64,000 nucleotides of DNA from Cercospora beticola (GCF_033473495.1 NC_088940.1:1922001-1986000); one strand, 5' to 3'; numbered from the stretch's first letter, positions 32,422 to 45,117 are shown. The notes: generated from the letters alone by a model not told the origin. Program-made: numbers and translations.

Positions 32422-32709
32422 ATGACACATTACAGAACTGCTAGAATGGGTATCAGTATTCTTCCGAGGGTTCAAGGCGAAGGCTGCGGAACGGAGACGA
32501 TCAAAGAGGCTATGAGGCGGGCATTCTGGACGGCTAATTTGCACCGGATTGAAGTTTCGGCCATGGAGTTCAATCAAGGTGCTTGTCTGTTATACGAGGA
32601 GCTTGCATTTGTTGTCCGATGTAGAGATGGCAAATGCCGGTGGGGGAATGGTTGCGAATGGGACGTGGTGCGCTGCGCGTTGCTCGAACGTGAATCGAGG
32701 GCGTCTTAG
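32422..32709 (+). pseudogene. GNAT N-acetyltransferase, C-terminal fragment
   Basis: The 95-codon frame reads MGISILPRVQGEGCGTETIK, then TANLHRIEVSAMEFNQGA, LLYEELAFV and CEWDVVRCALLERE. This is the acetyl-CoA-binding half of a RimJ/RimL-type GNAT (the Q-x-x-G-x-G/A loop appears as QGEGCG). The N-terminal half that positions the substrate is not found upstream in any frame. The ATG at 32422 therefore probably does not start a working enzyme. It is best read as a truncated or decayed copy. A missed upstream exon cannot be excluded. Confidence 0.55.
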
Positions 32710-35084
<2,375 letters not shown>

Positions 35085-35178
35085 GCTCTTAGGGCAACTT
35101 TGTTGTTTCGTTCGCATTGTCTTGAACTTCAACGGCGGAATATGAATATCCGGAATGCCCAGTCTGACATGTTTCCAT

Positions 35179-36741
35179 CTACAGAACATACCTAAAATGC
35201 AAATTCTCCTTATCCGTCAGATCCCTGAACCCCAACCTCTCCTTCTCCTTCTCATCATCCAAGCCCAGTCTGTCCCTTCTTCGATTTTCTTTCCATAGTA
35301 CCCAGTACAACGTGACGGCCGCCACAATTGTGACTCCATAACATCCGATCAACCCTGCCCACAACTCAGGATAATGCCTCGCTCTCGTCTGGCTTCGAAT
35401 CATTTGTGGTCCAACAATATTGCCCACGCAGTATGCCACAAAGACTGCACTGGCCATGAAACTCTTCTTTGTTTCTCCTGCAACATTTCCAGCGCCGAGG
35501 GTCACAGTCAAACTGACGACAGGCCCGAAGAAGCCGATGAGAGAGTAGCCTACGACAGGCGCGACAGGTCGGACGCCCCAAGAGGATTGCCAGATGGTGA
35601 TGAAGCCGGCGATGACGGGAAGGGTACAGAGTAAGAGGAGAATTATACGGATGTTTTTGAAGCGAGAGGCGAGGTAGCCGGCCAAAGGTATGCCGACAGC
35701 GCAGATCGCGCCTAATGGAAACTGGAAGAGGATCGATTCGAGAGGAGTGTAGCCGAATGTGGACACAATGAGGGGACCGAATCCGGACACGGCGCCGTTG
35801 ACGGTGTAGGCTGAGCCCATGATGAGGGAGACGAGCCAAACTTTGGGATCGAGGAGGGATTCCTTGATTTGCGATTTCTTGATGCCATGCGTGAGGTGCC
35901 GGGTGCCGGTTTGACCTTTTCGCAGGCGTTCGACAGCGACGATGCGTTCGGCTGGGGTGAGGTACCAAGCTGTGTGCGGAGAGTCTGGGAGGAAGAAACA
36001 CCAGATGCCGAAGAGGAAGGTAAGCCCTCCCGCGAGTACGTAGATGTATTGCCAAGATGCGAGAGCTCCGCCTTCAATTTGGGCGAAGCCGTAGTTGAGA
36101 GCACTACCGATGACTGTGAACCAGCCTGTGCCTGAGAACCACCAAGATTGACGAAGAGCTTGTTCACGTTGCGTATAGTAGCCAGAGACGATGATCATGA
36201 AGGATGTCGGCACGATGGACTCAGTGAAGCCAAGGAAGAATCGAATGACGATGAGACCTTGCCAAGATGTGACACCTGCTGTAGCGGCGCAAACCACAGC
36301 CCACATCATGACCATTGGTCCAAGCGTCCAGCGTAGGTTTAGTCTTTGGAGAAGGTAGGTCATTGGGTAGGAACCAACAAGCTGACCAAAGTAGAAGACC
36401 GATGTGGCCCATGATAGGCGCGAAGTATCTACTGTAGGCGGTGTCGTACTTCTGTCGGTGACGGCAAGGCTGAGATCGGTCGTCATACCGAACAATGCTG
36501 CGCTGCCCAGAATCGCTTTATCGTAGTAGACGAGTCCATAGCCAATGACCATAGCCGGCATCAAGAAGATATCAATCTTGCGGAGGACTTTGCGTTCTAA
36601 AGATGCATCATACTCGCGTGCCTCGTCGCCGAGAGATAATTCGCTTGAGGTTTCGGGCAATGTATGAACATTGCTGCGATCAGAAGCTTTGGCTTGTGAT
36701 GTATTCGCCACATCGTCCTGGGCTATGGCAGCCGTGCCCAT
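35179..36741 (-). CDS. MFS permease, ACS family (Dal5-like)
   Basis: This single-exon, 520-residue transporter of the anion:cation symporter group carries typical features. A long N-terminal tail ends in KVLRKIDIFLMPAMVIGYGLVYYDKAIL. LSWATSVFYFGQLVGSYPMTYLLQRL and a helix 4-5 region RFFLGFTESIVPTSFMII follow. The central loop contains FFLPDSPHTAWYLTPAER, a strong mark of Dal5-type permeases. The last helices end in VTLYWVLWKENRRRD. Members carry allantoate, nicotinate, pantothenate, biotin or dipeptides, and the exact substrate cannot be told here. It lies tail-to-tail with the protease, whose stop is only 94 bp away. The ATG at 36741 gives a full-length protein. Confidence 0.9.
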   Translation of the reverse strand: MGTAAIAQDDVANTSQAKASDRSNVHTLPETSSELSLGDEAREYDASLERKVLRKIDIFLMPAMVIGYGLVYYDKAILGSAALFGMTTDLSLAVTDRSTTPPTVDTSRLSWATSVFYFGQLVGSYPMTYLLQRLNLRWTLGPMVMMWAVVCAATAGVTSWQGLIVIRFFLGFTESIVPTSFMIIVSGYYTQREQALRQSWWFSGTGWFTVIGSALNYGFAQIEGGALASWQYIYVLAGGLTFLFGIWCFFLPDSPHTAWYLTPAERIVAVERLRKGQTGTRHLTHGIKKSQIKESLLDPKVWLVSLIMGSAYTVNGAVSGFGPLIVSTFGYTPLESILFQFPLGAICAVGIPLAGYLASRFKNIRIILLLLCTLPVIAGFITIWQSSWGVRPVAPVVGYSLIGFFGPVVSLTVTLGAGNVAGETKKSFMASAVFVAYCVGNIVGPQMIRSQTRARHYPELWAGLIGCYGVTIVAAVTLYWVLWKENRRRDRLGLDDEKEKERLGFRDLTDKENLHFRYVL

Positions 36742-37436
36742 GGTTGCAACTATTGATTGAGGTCGATCGTCTATGACCAGAACTTGATGCCAGTCATGTT
36801 AAGTCGATGAGAGAGCACGGCGTGTAGGTAAAGATGAGGTTGAGAGAAATTGTTTCTGAGCTTCATTAGCGTGTTGAGTTGGCGATTCTAGGCGATGCTT
36901 GAGGTATCGCGTCGCGGATTTGCCCCGCACCAGCCGTGTGCATGTATTGTGGACATGCAAAGTACGTGCTGAAAGTCGCGTAACACAGCGTCCGTTGCAA
37001 GCATATCCCAAAATGTCAACGAAGAGGTGTGATGTTCGTGGACCACCAAATGAACAAGAACGCCCAGAGCTCAGCGGCCAGCTGCAAAGGTAGACTCTAG
37101 CCACCATCGACTCAACTGCGCTCGGTATGTCAAACAGATCCATCGGTTTGTGCTGACTAAGGCCATCCTTAGACTATCCTTGCTTTCTCGATTGGCTGCT
37201 AATCCCTCCGAAATGCGACCTGGATCGGCGTGGTACAAAGGAAGGTCTTTTGCAGGCAGGACTCAGAGTGCTAGCATAGCATGTTGAATGTCGTGGATTC
37301 TTGCTATTGTCTGTAGCCAGAGATATTGCCCAGTCTTCCCGTTTGCATTCCAATGGTATATTGGCGATGGTGTTCCACCACAACCACCATCGCGTGGGGT
37401 ATGATTTATTATTCCCTCTCTTCCGCAGCCACAGCT
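36742..37436. other. Upstream region of the permease, no gene seen
   Basis: About 700 bp. It holds the promoter of the minus-strand permease and the 3' flank of the DUF3253 gene. No motif-bearing ORF is present. Confidence 0.35.
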
Positions 37437-37853
37437 TCACATAACGACCCTCCTGATTCGGATCGGCCCATCCAAGTCCGCAATCGTCGCACTCTCAGGC
37501 AAGACTTGTCCCTTCCTCAGAATCTCGCAGTCGCCGAATTCCCTCATCTCAAAAGCCAACTCGTACACAGCGGGCAGCACTTCCTCCCACTTTTCATATC
37601 CCAGCTCCGCCAACTGCGCATCGTTCAGCTGCAGAGCAACTTCACTCGGCTTGAATACAGCCGGCGGCTCCGTCTGATCCAGCATCTGCACGAATGCATT
37701 CTTCACAGCTTCATTGCTGGCGGCATCGGTCGGATTGGCTGGACCACCCTTCGGCTTCAGCCCCCAGAACCATTCGTACCAGGTCTGCTGAGGCAGACGA
37801 GAAGAGGATTTCAGTTGCTGAAGGTACTGATCGCGATCGATTCGGGCTTCCAT
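37437..37853 (-). CDS. DUF3253 domain protein
   Basis: The 138-residue protein starts at the ATG at 37853 in a strong context (GCCGTCGCCATGG). The second half matches the DUF3253 pattern: KPSEVALQLND, a short helix with WEEVLPAVYELAFEM, then the strand pair GDCEILRKGQVL and GPIRIRRV at the very end. DUF3253 looks like a small winged-helix fold and has no assigned function. An upstream exon (38108-37954), with a GTAAGT donor, a CTGAC branch and a CAG acceptor at 37870, would extend the frame by 57 basic residues in phase. I regard that as a 5' UTR intron unless transcript data say otherwise. Confidence 0.7.
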   Translation of the reverse strand: MEARIDRDQYLQQLKSSSRLPQQTWYEWFWGLKPKGGPANPTDAASNEAVKNAFVQMLDQTEPPAVFKPSEVALQLNDAQLAELGYEKWEEVLPAVYELAFEMREFGDCEILRKGQVLPESATIADLDGPIRIRRVVM

Positions 37854-38781
37854 GGCGACGGCGGTGATGCTGTATTGCGAGAACGTCAGTGGTGGAGTGA
37901 AGGTAGATGGAGAGGGAAGAATGTGGAAGCCACGGTGGAGAAGCGGAACTTACACGGTGACTTTGGCGAGGTCCCGCGCTTGGCTGGGCTGACTGTACAG
38001 ATCGCTTCGACACCTCACTCGTCCTGCTTTCTTCGTCTTCGTCTCCTTGACTTCACTTCTACTTCCCACTTCACTCGGGCTTGATGTTCGTCGACGCATA
38101 CTGAACATAAGGCTCCATTAGGAGACTGCAAAAGGCAGACGGAAAAGAGTCCGTGGTCCTTACATCTTATACTAACCCCACGAGATCACGTTGGCCTTAT
38201 GCTTTCAAGGCTCCCTAGAACATCCGCACTTCTATTCCTTGTCCCGGCCACTTACGTCTCATTATACCCGGCTCGTGCATAGGACCGATCTGGCCGTCCC
38301 CGCAAAAGGGTCTCTCGGAATTGCTACTGTCCTTCACGATGACTCGGCGGTGCTTGACCACATCGCTCACATGTCCATCTTTTGAAGCACTGGTTTCTCG
38401 GCAGATGTCAGGCAGACTGGATGGAGCCAGGCGGTAGAGCCCGCTTTCGTTGGCTGCCTGATCCGCCGCAAGGATGACTGCCAACCTTCGAGGTAAGCTT
38501 CATCGTCATGGTTCGCATGAGTCGTTCGCCGATCGGCACTGGTTCTCAGAGATGCCAGCTTTTCTACGGAGGAGACAAAACCACTACACACGCAGTTGCG
38601 AGTATAGCCACTGCAGAGCTACTCGGGAACCATTCTGTCCATGCTACTTTAAACACGTTGGCCAGCTTCCCACCTGTCCCCAACCGGATCTTCGCGTACT
38701 GGTACACAAGGACGATGACGAACAATATGGTGACTATTGCACAAGGAGGGACTTCACAGACTGCAACGAATTCTACTATCG
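37854..38781. other. Upstream region of the DUF3253 gene, with a likely 5' UTR intron
   Basis: A probable 84-nt intron lies at 37870-37953 on the minus strand. The remaining 700 bp up to the lipocalin-like stop shows only short ORFs with no domain match. Confidence 0.35.
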
Positions 38782-39396
38782 CTAGTCGATACTTCTCCAC
38801 ACAGCAAGCTCCTCTGTCCCATTATGGCCGAGGCTTTGCGTACTCAAAATTCTTGTACCATGCGGAAACCCAATTCTACCATCGGAGATTACGACATCGT
38901 ACTTCGTATGCTCCCTGCTTCCGATGAGATCAGGATAATCGGATGCTACGATGGGACCATAGAAGAGCTGGCCTGCAGTCTAGACACAGTAAGTACCTGG
39001 CAAGTCAAGGGCTGTATGCGAGGGCTGGAACATACCTTATTCGATGGAACATCAGTATCGATGTAAAAAGGTCCGGCAAATGACAGCGTTGTGTTTGCAG
39101 CTGGAGCGACGTCAGACACCTTTTCACAATGAGCAGTGAGAAGAGGACTGCACACCATCTGTGATCACCACCGAAACATAGCCCGATTTGGTGTATATCA
39201 ATTGGCCAGCTGGGTTTGCGCCGAACTCAGTATCCTTCCCTGGCACGCCATTGTATAGACTGATAATGCGGCGTAGGGTTAGCGAGTACTCCATCGTGGA
39301 CAACGCCGAAAATTCCTTCTGCCCTACTTACGTCGTGGTATTGACAAGAGCGTAGGTGCCAGCCAAAGCCTTCAGGATAGTCTGAGAATTTACCAT
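38782..39396 (-). CDS. Lipocalin-like domain protein, tentative four-exon model
   Basis: On the minus strand MVNSQTILKALAGTYALVNT at 39396 opens a lipocalin-like (Lipocalin_5 type) domain. It continues NPAGQLIYTKSGYVSV, SFAGPFYIDTDVPSNKTAGQ and LFYGPIVAS, and ends ELAVWRSID. Exons are 39396-39332, 39259-39169, 39119-39036 and 38979-38782. The 72-nt first and 56-nt last introns have good signals. The middle one (39120-39168, GTGATC..AAAAG) is weak. It is invoked because the frame shifts by one there while both sides stay recognisable. If it is not an intron, the gene carries a frameshift and encodes some 20 residues more around VVITDG. Such proteins are small fungal beta-barrels with no set function. 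About 145 residues are predicted and no signal peptide is seen. Confidence 0.55.
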
Positions 39397-40442
39397 GGCG
39401 AGACGATCGCTTCAGTACGGAACTCAGATTTGGCGATACCAATGTTCTTACTGAGCGCAGTGCTGCGAAGAGGTAAGCTTTATATTATCCTGCACCACAT
39501 CCGGGGCTCCCGGTCTTACCACCTCGTATACGGTCCAATCCGTACCAGTATGGTGTCACTGACAAATGCCTGCGCGCAACTTCAGCATACAGCTTTTACA
39601 AGTGTACTCAGACTCTCAGTATACCAGCTCTTTGTTTATATTCTGGTCTGGAGCAGCGATAGAAACGGAAATAATCCTTGGCCCAGACGGTTCTGGGGAG
39701 ATGTCTCAGTTTTACGATGGTAGACGGATGACCGAGCAGGCATCAAAAGGATGGAGCAGGTGACGCTTGCCTGCTGGATCAGTATCACGTTTTCCTTCAC
39801 AGTCGACATACTCCGATGCTGATCAGACTCTGAACCCAGTATTACTTACCTGATGAGTGTCGAGCAATGCATCATGCTCAAGTACAGACGCTAGAATGGT
39901 TTTCAAGCCACTTTCCGAGATCCGTTGACAGCGACAACTGTCAGGTTGCAAGTACGGGTCAACGTATTCCGATCGGCTCTATCGAAAGACAGCAACCCGC
40001 GATGATGGGATCTGAATCAAGCAGCGACAGGCTTCTCGAAGAGAGCGCGGAGCTACGTCCCTGGAGAGCGCGGAACGCGAGGACTCATCGGCTTGTACCG
40101 ACGATCCGTTGGCCAGCCAGACGTATACTTCACAGCAATGTTTCTCACCGACTGCAGGGCGAAGCAACGCTTAAGCTTTGACAAGCTGCAAGTTTTGGAT
40201 CTACTCTACATGGCCACGCGGCTTTCGGGTCTTCGCTGGAGGACCGATTCTCCAACACAGCCATCGATGTTGCCGTGTGAACTTGCTATAAGGCCCAAGA
40301 AGAATCTGATCCTTATGCCGTGAAGTCAATAAAGGGCAATGACAATGATGCGCAAGCGTGTGATACTGCGAACAAATCGCCTCCATCGATAGCAGCTCTG
40401 CTGGCTTCACAAAGTTTACAAGCAGCGTTTCTTTCCACGAAA
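39397..40442. other. Unresolved stretch, possible exons on either strand
   Basis: About 1 kb without a firm gene. On the minus strand an open segment near 39977-39849 (SGLKTILASVLEHDALLDTH) ends at a good GTAAGT donor at 39848. On the plus strand 39566-39763 reads SGAAIETEIILGPDGSGEMS. Neither could be extended into a full model. Confidence 0.3.
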
Positions 40443-41612
40443 ATGAGCATGCACACCGTTCAGCCTGATTTTGCCTACGGTGGACAGACTTCAGGCACCA
40501 TACAAGCCCCAAAAGCCCTCCCGGCTGAGCCGCCGCCTCCTTACACCGAGTGTCTTCATCAAGACGCGTACCAACTCGAACGACCCGCTTTCGAAAGCCA
40601 CATACGCAGCGACAACTATGAGCTCGAACTGTTGCGATCCTACTCCTCTCGGGCCACTTCATCAAAATCATCTCACCCAGCACTCCAGCCCCCAATCGTC
40701 ATCCCGCAAACAACGAGATCCTTCAGAGGCCCCTATTACAGCCCTTTCGTCCGAGCCTACGCTCCCGATCTCGCCCAACACGGCATCTCCCGCTCTGACT
40801 TCGTTTCTTTCATCAACGGCCTGAACGAATCTTGGGTCGCCCATTATGCTTTCGAGGCAGTCGACCTGGTGGGCTTTGCCATTGGATGTACTGGTCCAGT
40901 CGAAGCTATGCTCCTTGGCGCGGGCATAGAAGTCGCAGCACAATTGAGTAGCGCGGCGACGTCGTACTACCGGTCCAAGACCTTTCTGAAAAATTTCAAT
41001 GCTGAATTGTTTCATCCTTTGGGTTTACATGCTGAAGTATGCAATACCAAAGAGATGTTGGAGAAGATCGAATTTCCTGAGGGCGAATTGAAATTGGAAG
41101 CGTTGGATTGGGACGCACAACTTGATGCAGCACTGGTCGACGAAAAGGACAAGACAGCTGCTGATGCAAAAGGCTTCTCGGTGTTGTCTGAAAAGGACTC
41201 TTGCACACGAAGAATGGAAGCTTTGAAAGATTATGTCGCTACCCTAGACTTCGACGTTCCGGCACTAGTACGCCCCGAAACCATCCTCAGCAAAATGTCG
41301 GCCACGCGAGCTCAGCGTATGACGAAACGCCAGCACAAGAAAGATATCCGAAAGCGAAGCAAGACCGCCAGAAAACGAGCAGAGAGCATCAAGGGTGCCG
41401 AAGACGCAATTGCCAATGCTGTAAATGATTTGCGAACCATGGTGATGGAACTCGACGACATGAAATTAAGGAAAGAGCATGAGCTTGCAGAAGCAGCAGG
41501 TGATGAGAAAAAGCAGCAGAAGATCAGCAAAGAATTTGAGAAGATGGAGAAAGAGTCGAGGAAGAATTTGGAGAAGACACGGAAGAGACTGGAAGAGGTT
41601 GACGGAGGATAG
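40443..41612 (+). CDS. Conserved fungal protein with helical C terminus, unknown function
   Basis: The first ATG of the frame is at 40443, giving 389 residues; the frame is open upstream only from a GTG. The N-terminal 100 residues are Pro/Ser-rich with a PPPPYTE stretch. The central region reads SPFVRAYAPDLAQHGISRSD, FINGLNESWV, VDLVGFAIGCTGPVEAMLLG and SKTFLKNFNAELFHPLGLH. This is a pattern common to a family of ascomycete proteins with a short hydrophobic, membrane-associated segment. The C-terminal 120 residues are strongly charged and predicted coiled coil, with Lys/Arg runs. No enzymatic motif is visible. The segment GFAIGCTGPVEAMLLGAGIEVAAQL could insert in a membrane. Function is unknown. 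Confidence 0.7.
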   Translation: MSMHTVQPDFAYGGQTSGTIQAPKALPAEPPPPYTECLHQDAYQLERPAFESHIRSDNYELELLRSYSSRATSSKSSHPALQPPIVIPQTTRSFRGPYYSPFVRAYAPDLAQHGISRSDFVSFINGLNESWVAHYAFEAVDLVGFAIGCTGPVEAMLLGAGIEVAAQLSSAATSYYRSKTFLKNFNAELFHPLGLHAEVCNTKEMLEKIEFPEGELKLEALDWDAQLDAALVDEKDKTAADAKGFSVLSEKDSCTRRMEALKDYVATLDFDVPALVRPETILSKMSATRAQRMTKRQHKKDIRKRSKTARKRAESIKGAEDAIANAVNDLRTMVMELDDMKLRKEHELAEAAGDEKKQQKISKEFEKMEKESRKNLEKTRKRLEEVDGG

Positions 41613-41986
41613 GGAGGAGAAACTTACGCAGAAGATTCGATGGGTTGTTATCTCGAATTGGGATAGGGAAGAACAGAAGGAGGGAGAGGAAGATGATGGG
41701 ATGTCGGACCGGGAACTGCTTTGATGAAGGGAGACAGACTGGAAGGATTTTCGTTCCGCTCACGCAGTCGATGCTATCTCGCTGTTACCACAAGGCAACC
41801 CGGTCGATTCGCAGTAAACATCTGGAGTGAGGAAGCTCATTATCGATATTGGCGACTGCAAATTTGTGCTTCATCGGCACTCAATCGTACAAGATAGGCA
41901 GTTGCCACTGCTGTTACGAGTGATTAGAGCCTGAATCGATATATTTGATGGATCTAGAGCAAGCTGAGGCACTTCCTTCTTCTCCA
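41613..41986. other. Convergent intergenic region
   Basis: About 370 bp between the 3' ends of the coiled-coil gene and the first tandem paralogue. No gene or repeat is seen. Confidence 0.35.
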
Positions 41987-43395
41987 TCACACACCTGCGT
42001 GACGAAATGATCGTGCTCGCGAAGCTTTGTCAAGTTGTAGCGATGCCGCCGTCTTCACCATGTCTTCTTTGATTCGTTTAAATGTATCCTTAAGGCCTTC
42101 CCTGGCCAAGATGGGTGCTTTCGTGAGGAAATCCGCATCGTGATAGCAGGCAGAAATTGCATCTTGAAGCTCCACAGGGAGTACGTGACCTCCTACGCGG
42201 GGCATTAGAAATCCAGCTATCCGCTTCCTTCGAATGCCACGGAGGTATCTCAGTGTCAACGGAAACCAGAATCTCGCCACGAATGCTTTGTGATCAGTCT
42301 CGTGTATCAAGTGTTCGATTTCCTCCGATCGGTCGCCCGCTACCTGACACGTACGTGCATCTTCCATGATATCTTCCATAAAGCCTTGAGCCGAATGTAA
42401 GGGGTCCATGTGCATCATCTCCAGGTAACCTCTTGGGTAGCGGCCATCATTGTGTTCCATTGGCCGACCTCGTCTCTCTTCTTCACAAACAAGGGCCAGT
42501 GTGGAGCAGTCGAGTAGTTGAAGGTTGTCGTGTGACGTTAGGCGCGAATATTCTTTGAACTCAATCACTGCACTTTCGATCGAAAGCTCGATAGCAAGTT
42601 TGACTCCGTTCTTCGGCAGCCGGCATAGAAGAGCCAGATTCTTGAGATACTTCTGACGATCTATGGACCAATTCTCTCCATACCGGCGTTCGCCAAAGTC
42701 AAGAGTTTCGATTTGATTGTAGATGATGTCTGCGGGATCCGGAGTGTGCTCCAGGAGGAACAAAATTGTAGCCGCTGGCAACTCTTTGGAGCAACAGTCA
42801 GTACGCTTCTGAATCGTTCGGCTTCTTCACACGACGTACTCAGTAAGAGTTCGCGCTCTTTAAGCATATCGATGACCCCATTGAGATGTTCCTGCTCCTT
42901 TGCCGCCTCCACGAGGGAACCTGCAAGTCTCGGCGTTCGATGAGCCCGGACCATCTCCTCGATGAAATGACTGGCATTTGAAGGGATGTCTTTCATGCAA
43001 GTCAGTGTCTACTGTGAGCCTCTTGAGTTACATGTGCATCGTACGATAGTGCAACACCAGCCTTTGAGTTTTGAGCAGACCGAGAACAATCTTGAGATGT
43101 TTCCGCATTTCAGCCGGGTCCCTTCTAATTATCTCTGCTCTCGGCTCTGTAGAATTTGAAGTCACCATCAGAATGAACGCCAATGCAGCCTCTGGCAAAT
43201 CTATTGACGATGTTAGCAGAATCAATTGTACAGGATGGGACAGCGTTGAATCATGCCATGAAGCAGTCTGCCAGCTTTGAGCACATTGAGTATCTCATGA
43301 AGACGTTGTTTCGCAATAGGAATCCTGCGTACGGTCTCTACTGCTTCATCATCTGCTGCTCCTGCTCCATCACTTTTTATCTCGAGATGCTCCAT
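41987..43395 (-). CDS. Tandem modular family, member 1 (three modules)
   Basis: Four exons (43395-43257, 43200-43045, 42989-42840, 42783-41987) encode 413 residues. All three introns are phase 1 and 55-56 nt. The middle exons (156 and 150 nt) are symmetrical and encode two related modules: an LP/IP start (DLPEAALAFIL, HIPSNASHFIEEM), then a leucine-rich helix (HLKIVLGLLKTQRLVLH, HLNGVIDMLKERELLL). The last exon opens with a third LP segment (LPAATILFLLEHTPDPADII) and continues into the family domain. That domain holds a hinge YLKNLALLCRLP, FWFPLTLRYLRGIRRKRIAGF and LPVELQDAI. The first intron has a GC instead of GT donor at 43256-43255. No signal peptide, membrane helix or known domain is seen. 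Function is unknown; the module repeats suggest an interaction scaffold (inference). Confidence 0.72.
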
Positions 43396-43487
43396 GATTC
43401 AATGCGTGGGGGCGTCAGTGAGATATTGGTCAAGAGATGAAATTGGAGTCCAAGACGTTGCAGAGACATTGATATACCCCCAACTCC

Positions 43488-43530
43488 CTCCAGGCAACCA
43501 TCCCTGTGCTCGCCTAGATTGGGTTACACA
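43488..43530 (-). promoter_or_regulatory. Conserved upstream element of member 1
   Basis: It contains CTCCAGGCAAC at 43488-43498 and CGCCTAGATTGGGTTACACA at 43511-43530. The latter begins 116 bp upstream of the member 1 ATG. The same pair recurs upstream of members 2 and 3 at nearly the same distance. It may be a binding site or a conserved core promoter, or simply recent duplication. Confidence 0.5.
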
Positions 43531-43652
43531 TGTGGAGCTCGTTGAACCGGACAACATCGAGCCATTAAAGTGTATACAGAACGCTGGCATACAGTCCTTC
43601 AATTTCGCTACATCATCATCCCTGCGTTTTTCCCATCCTCCCACTAGTCGTA

Positions 43653-44782
43653 TCAACCACTCACGTTCTCGGTGTCCTCCATCTCTCCGACGAGATGCGT
43701 GCCTGCAGCATTCTCCCGCGCTATCCCTGACGCCTCCAGGAAAAATTGTTCATCGTAACAGAACGCTGCGATCGCATCCTGCAGTTCAACTGGCAAGATC
43801 TGGCCCGCAATGCGTGGTATTAAGAAGTCGGCAATCTCCTCCTGGCGGTATGCGTATAGATACCTCATGGTCAGCGGGAACCAGACTCTCTTGGTAACAG
43901 TCTTAGCATCATTTTCGTGCAACAAATGTTCCAGCTCTTGCTGTTGAGCGTCCGAGAATCTGTCCGATCTGCGACTTCCTTGCATATATTCCATTAGATC
44001 GTTGACCAAATCGTAAGCCCACATCCAGGCACCCATGCCAAGTATTACATTTTCGTAGGATCTCAGTTCATCGCAATCGACTTCCAATTTGCGTCCATGG
44101 CCGACCTCATCGCACACAATCGCCAGCGTGAAATGGTCGAGGATCTGGAGATCTTTATTGCACTTGGGCGTACCGTACGCATCAAATGCCTCGCATGCGC
44201 ATTCGGTTGCCAATACGATAGCGCAGCCTGGGCCATCCACTGGTAATTGGGAGAGGATGGTCAGGTTTTTGAGACATTCTTTACTGTTCTTGTCCCAGGC
44301 CTCTCCATACTCTCCATATGCATTGTGGATTTGGCCGGTAACGATAGCTGCTGGGTCGGCGGAGAGATTCAGCATAAATAGTAGAGTCTCTTTTGGCAGC
44401 ACTTCAAAGTAGAGTTAGCAACTGATCGACTGACGCCAGAGAAGCCGCAAGACAACGCACACAATAGAATCCTCTTCCTGCAGAGAAGATCGAGGAGCAC
44501 ATCGTGATGTTCTTGCACCTTGTTCGCCGGTTCTGCGGTAGAACATTCAGTCTCACCCTCTATTGGGCTCGAAATAGTCTTGTGTATAGTTGAGCATGGA
44601 AGATCTTCCACATAAGTTAGCGTTGTCATCTCCATGGGCGTTGCGTTCCGCCTCATACCTCCCGCTGCGACCTAAGAAGATATCTCTTCTGACGTAGCAT
44701 TTAGTTTCTGCTCCGCTGCATGTGCTCTCTCATTTGCATCCTTCAGTTGCTCCTTGAGTTCTTCGTAGGTCGGATCTGCCAT
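43653..44782 (-). pseudogene. Tandem modular family, member 2, with an in-frame stop in exon 1
   Basis: Three exons (44782-44659, 44604-44461, 44401-43653) join in phase 1 across 54- and 59-nt introns. Exon 1 starts MADPTYEELKEQLKDANERA, as in members 3 and 5. It then meets an in-frame TAG at 44674-44672, 14 nt before the donor. Exon 2 encodes a module (DLPCSTIHKTIS to DLLCRKRILL). Exon 3 encodes LPKETLLFMLNLSADPAAIV, VWFPLTMRYLYAYRQEEIADF and LPVELQDAIAAF. The large exon is intact. Either the N terminus is broken and the gene decays, or translation starts elsewhere: an ATG at 44656 in the retained first intron is in frame with exon 2. A frame shifted by one reads YLLRSQRE just there, which looks like the lost helix end. 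Confidence 0.6.
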
Positions 44783-44883
44783 TAGGCCGACAGTGCTGGC
44801 TTTAGTGGTGGGAATCTGTCGTAGCATGAACACGAGGGTTGACAGTCCAGTCAAGGGAGGAAGAGGCACTCGTATTCATCTTC

Positions 44884-44924
44884 CTCCAGGCAACAGCAAG
44901 CGTCCGCCTAGATTGGGTTACACA
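44884..44924 (-). promoter_or_regulatory. Conserved upstream element of member 2
   Basis: CTCCAGGCAAC at 44884-44894 is followed by CGCCTAGATTGGGTTACACA at 44905-44924. The 20-bp core is identical to that of member 1 and starts 123 bp upstream of the member 2 ATG. Confidence 0.5.
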
Positions 44925-45117
44925 AGCAAAAGTTGTGGAACCGACCCTCTTCAAGCAATGAGCGACTCGAGAGCATCTGCAAGAGACCATGAGGTGATTG
45001 GAGATCGATGCGTTGATGATCCATACCACAAAGGATGAGAGTGGCTGATCTATTCACACTCCTCGATTCGTTTCTTTCGATATTCTCGTCCCACTTGTAT
45101 CCCTGAAGTTGCAACCA

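Noticed and set aside
44672..44782. Solo first exon of a sixth tandem copy
   Set aside because: A well-placed donor at 44658 and an acceptor at 44605 connect it in phase 1 to the member 2 module exon, so it belongs to member 2 despite the stop.
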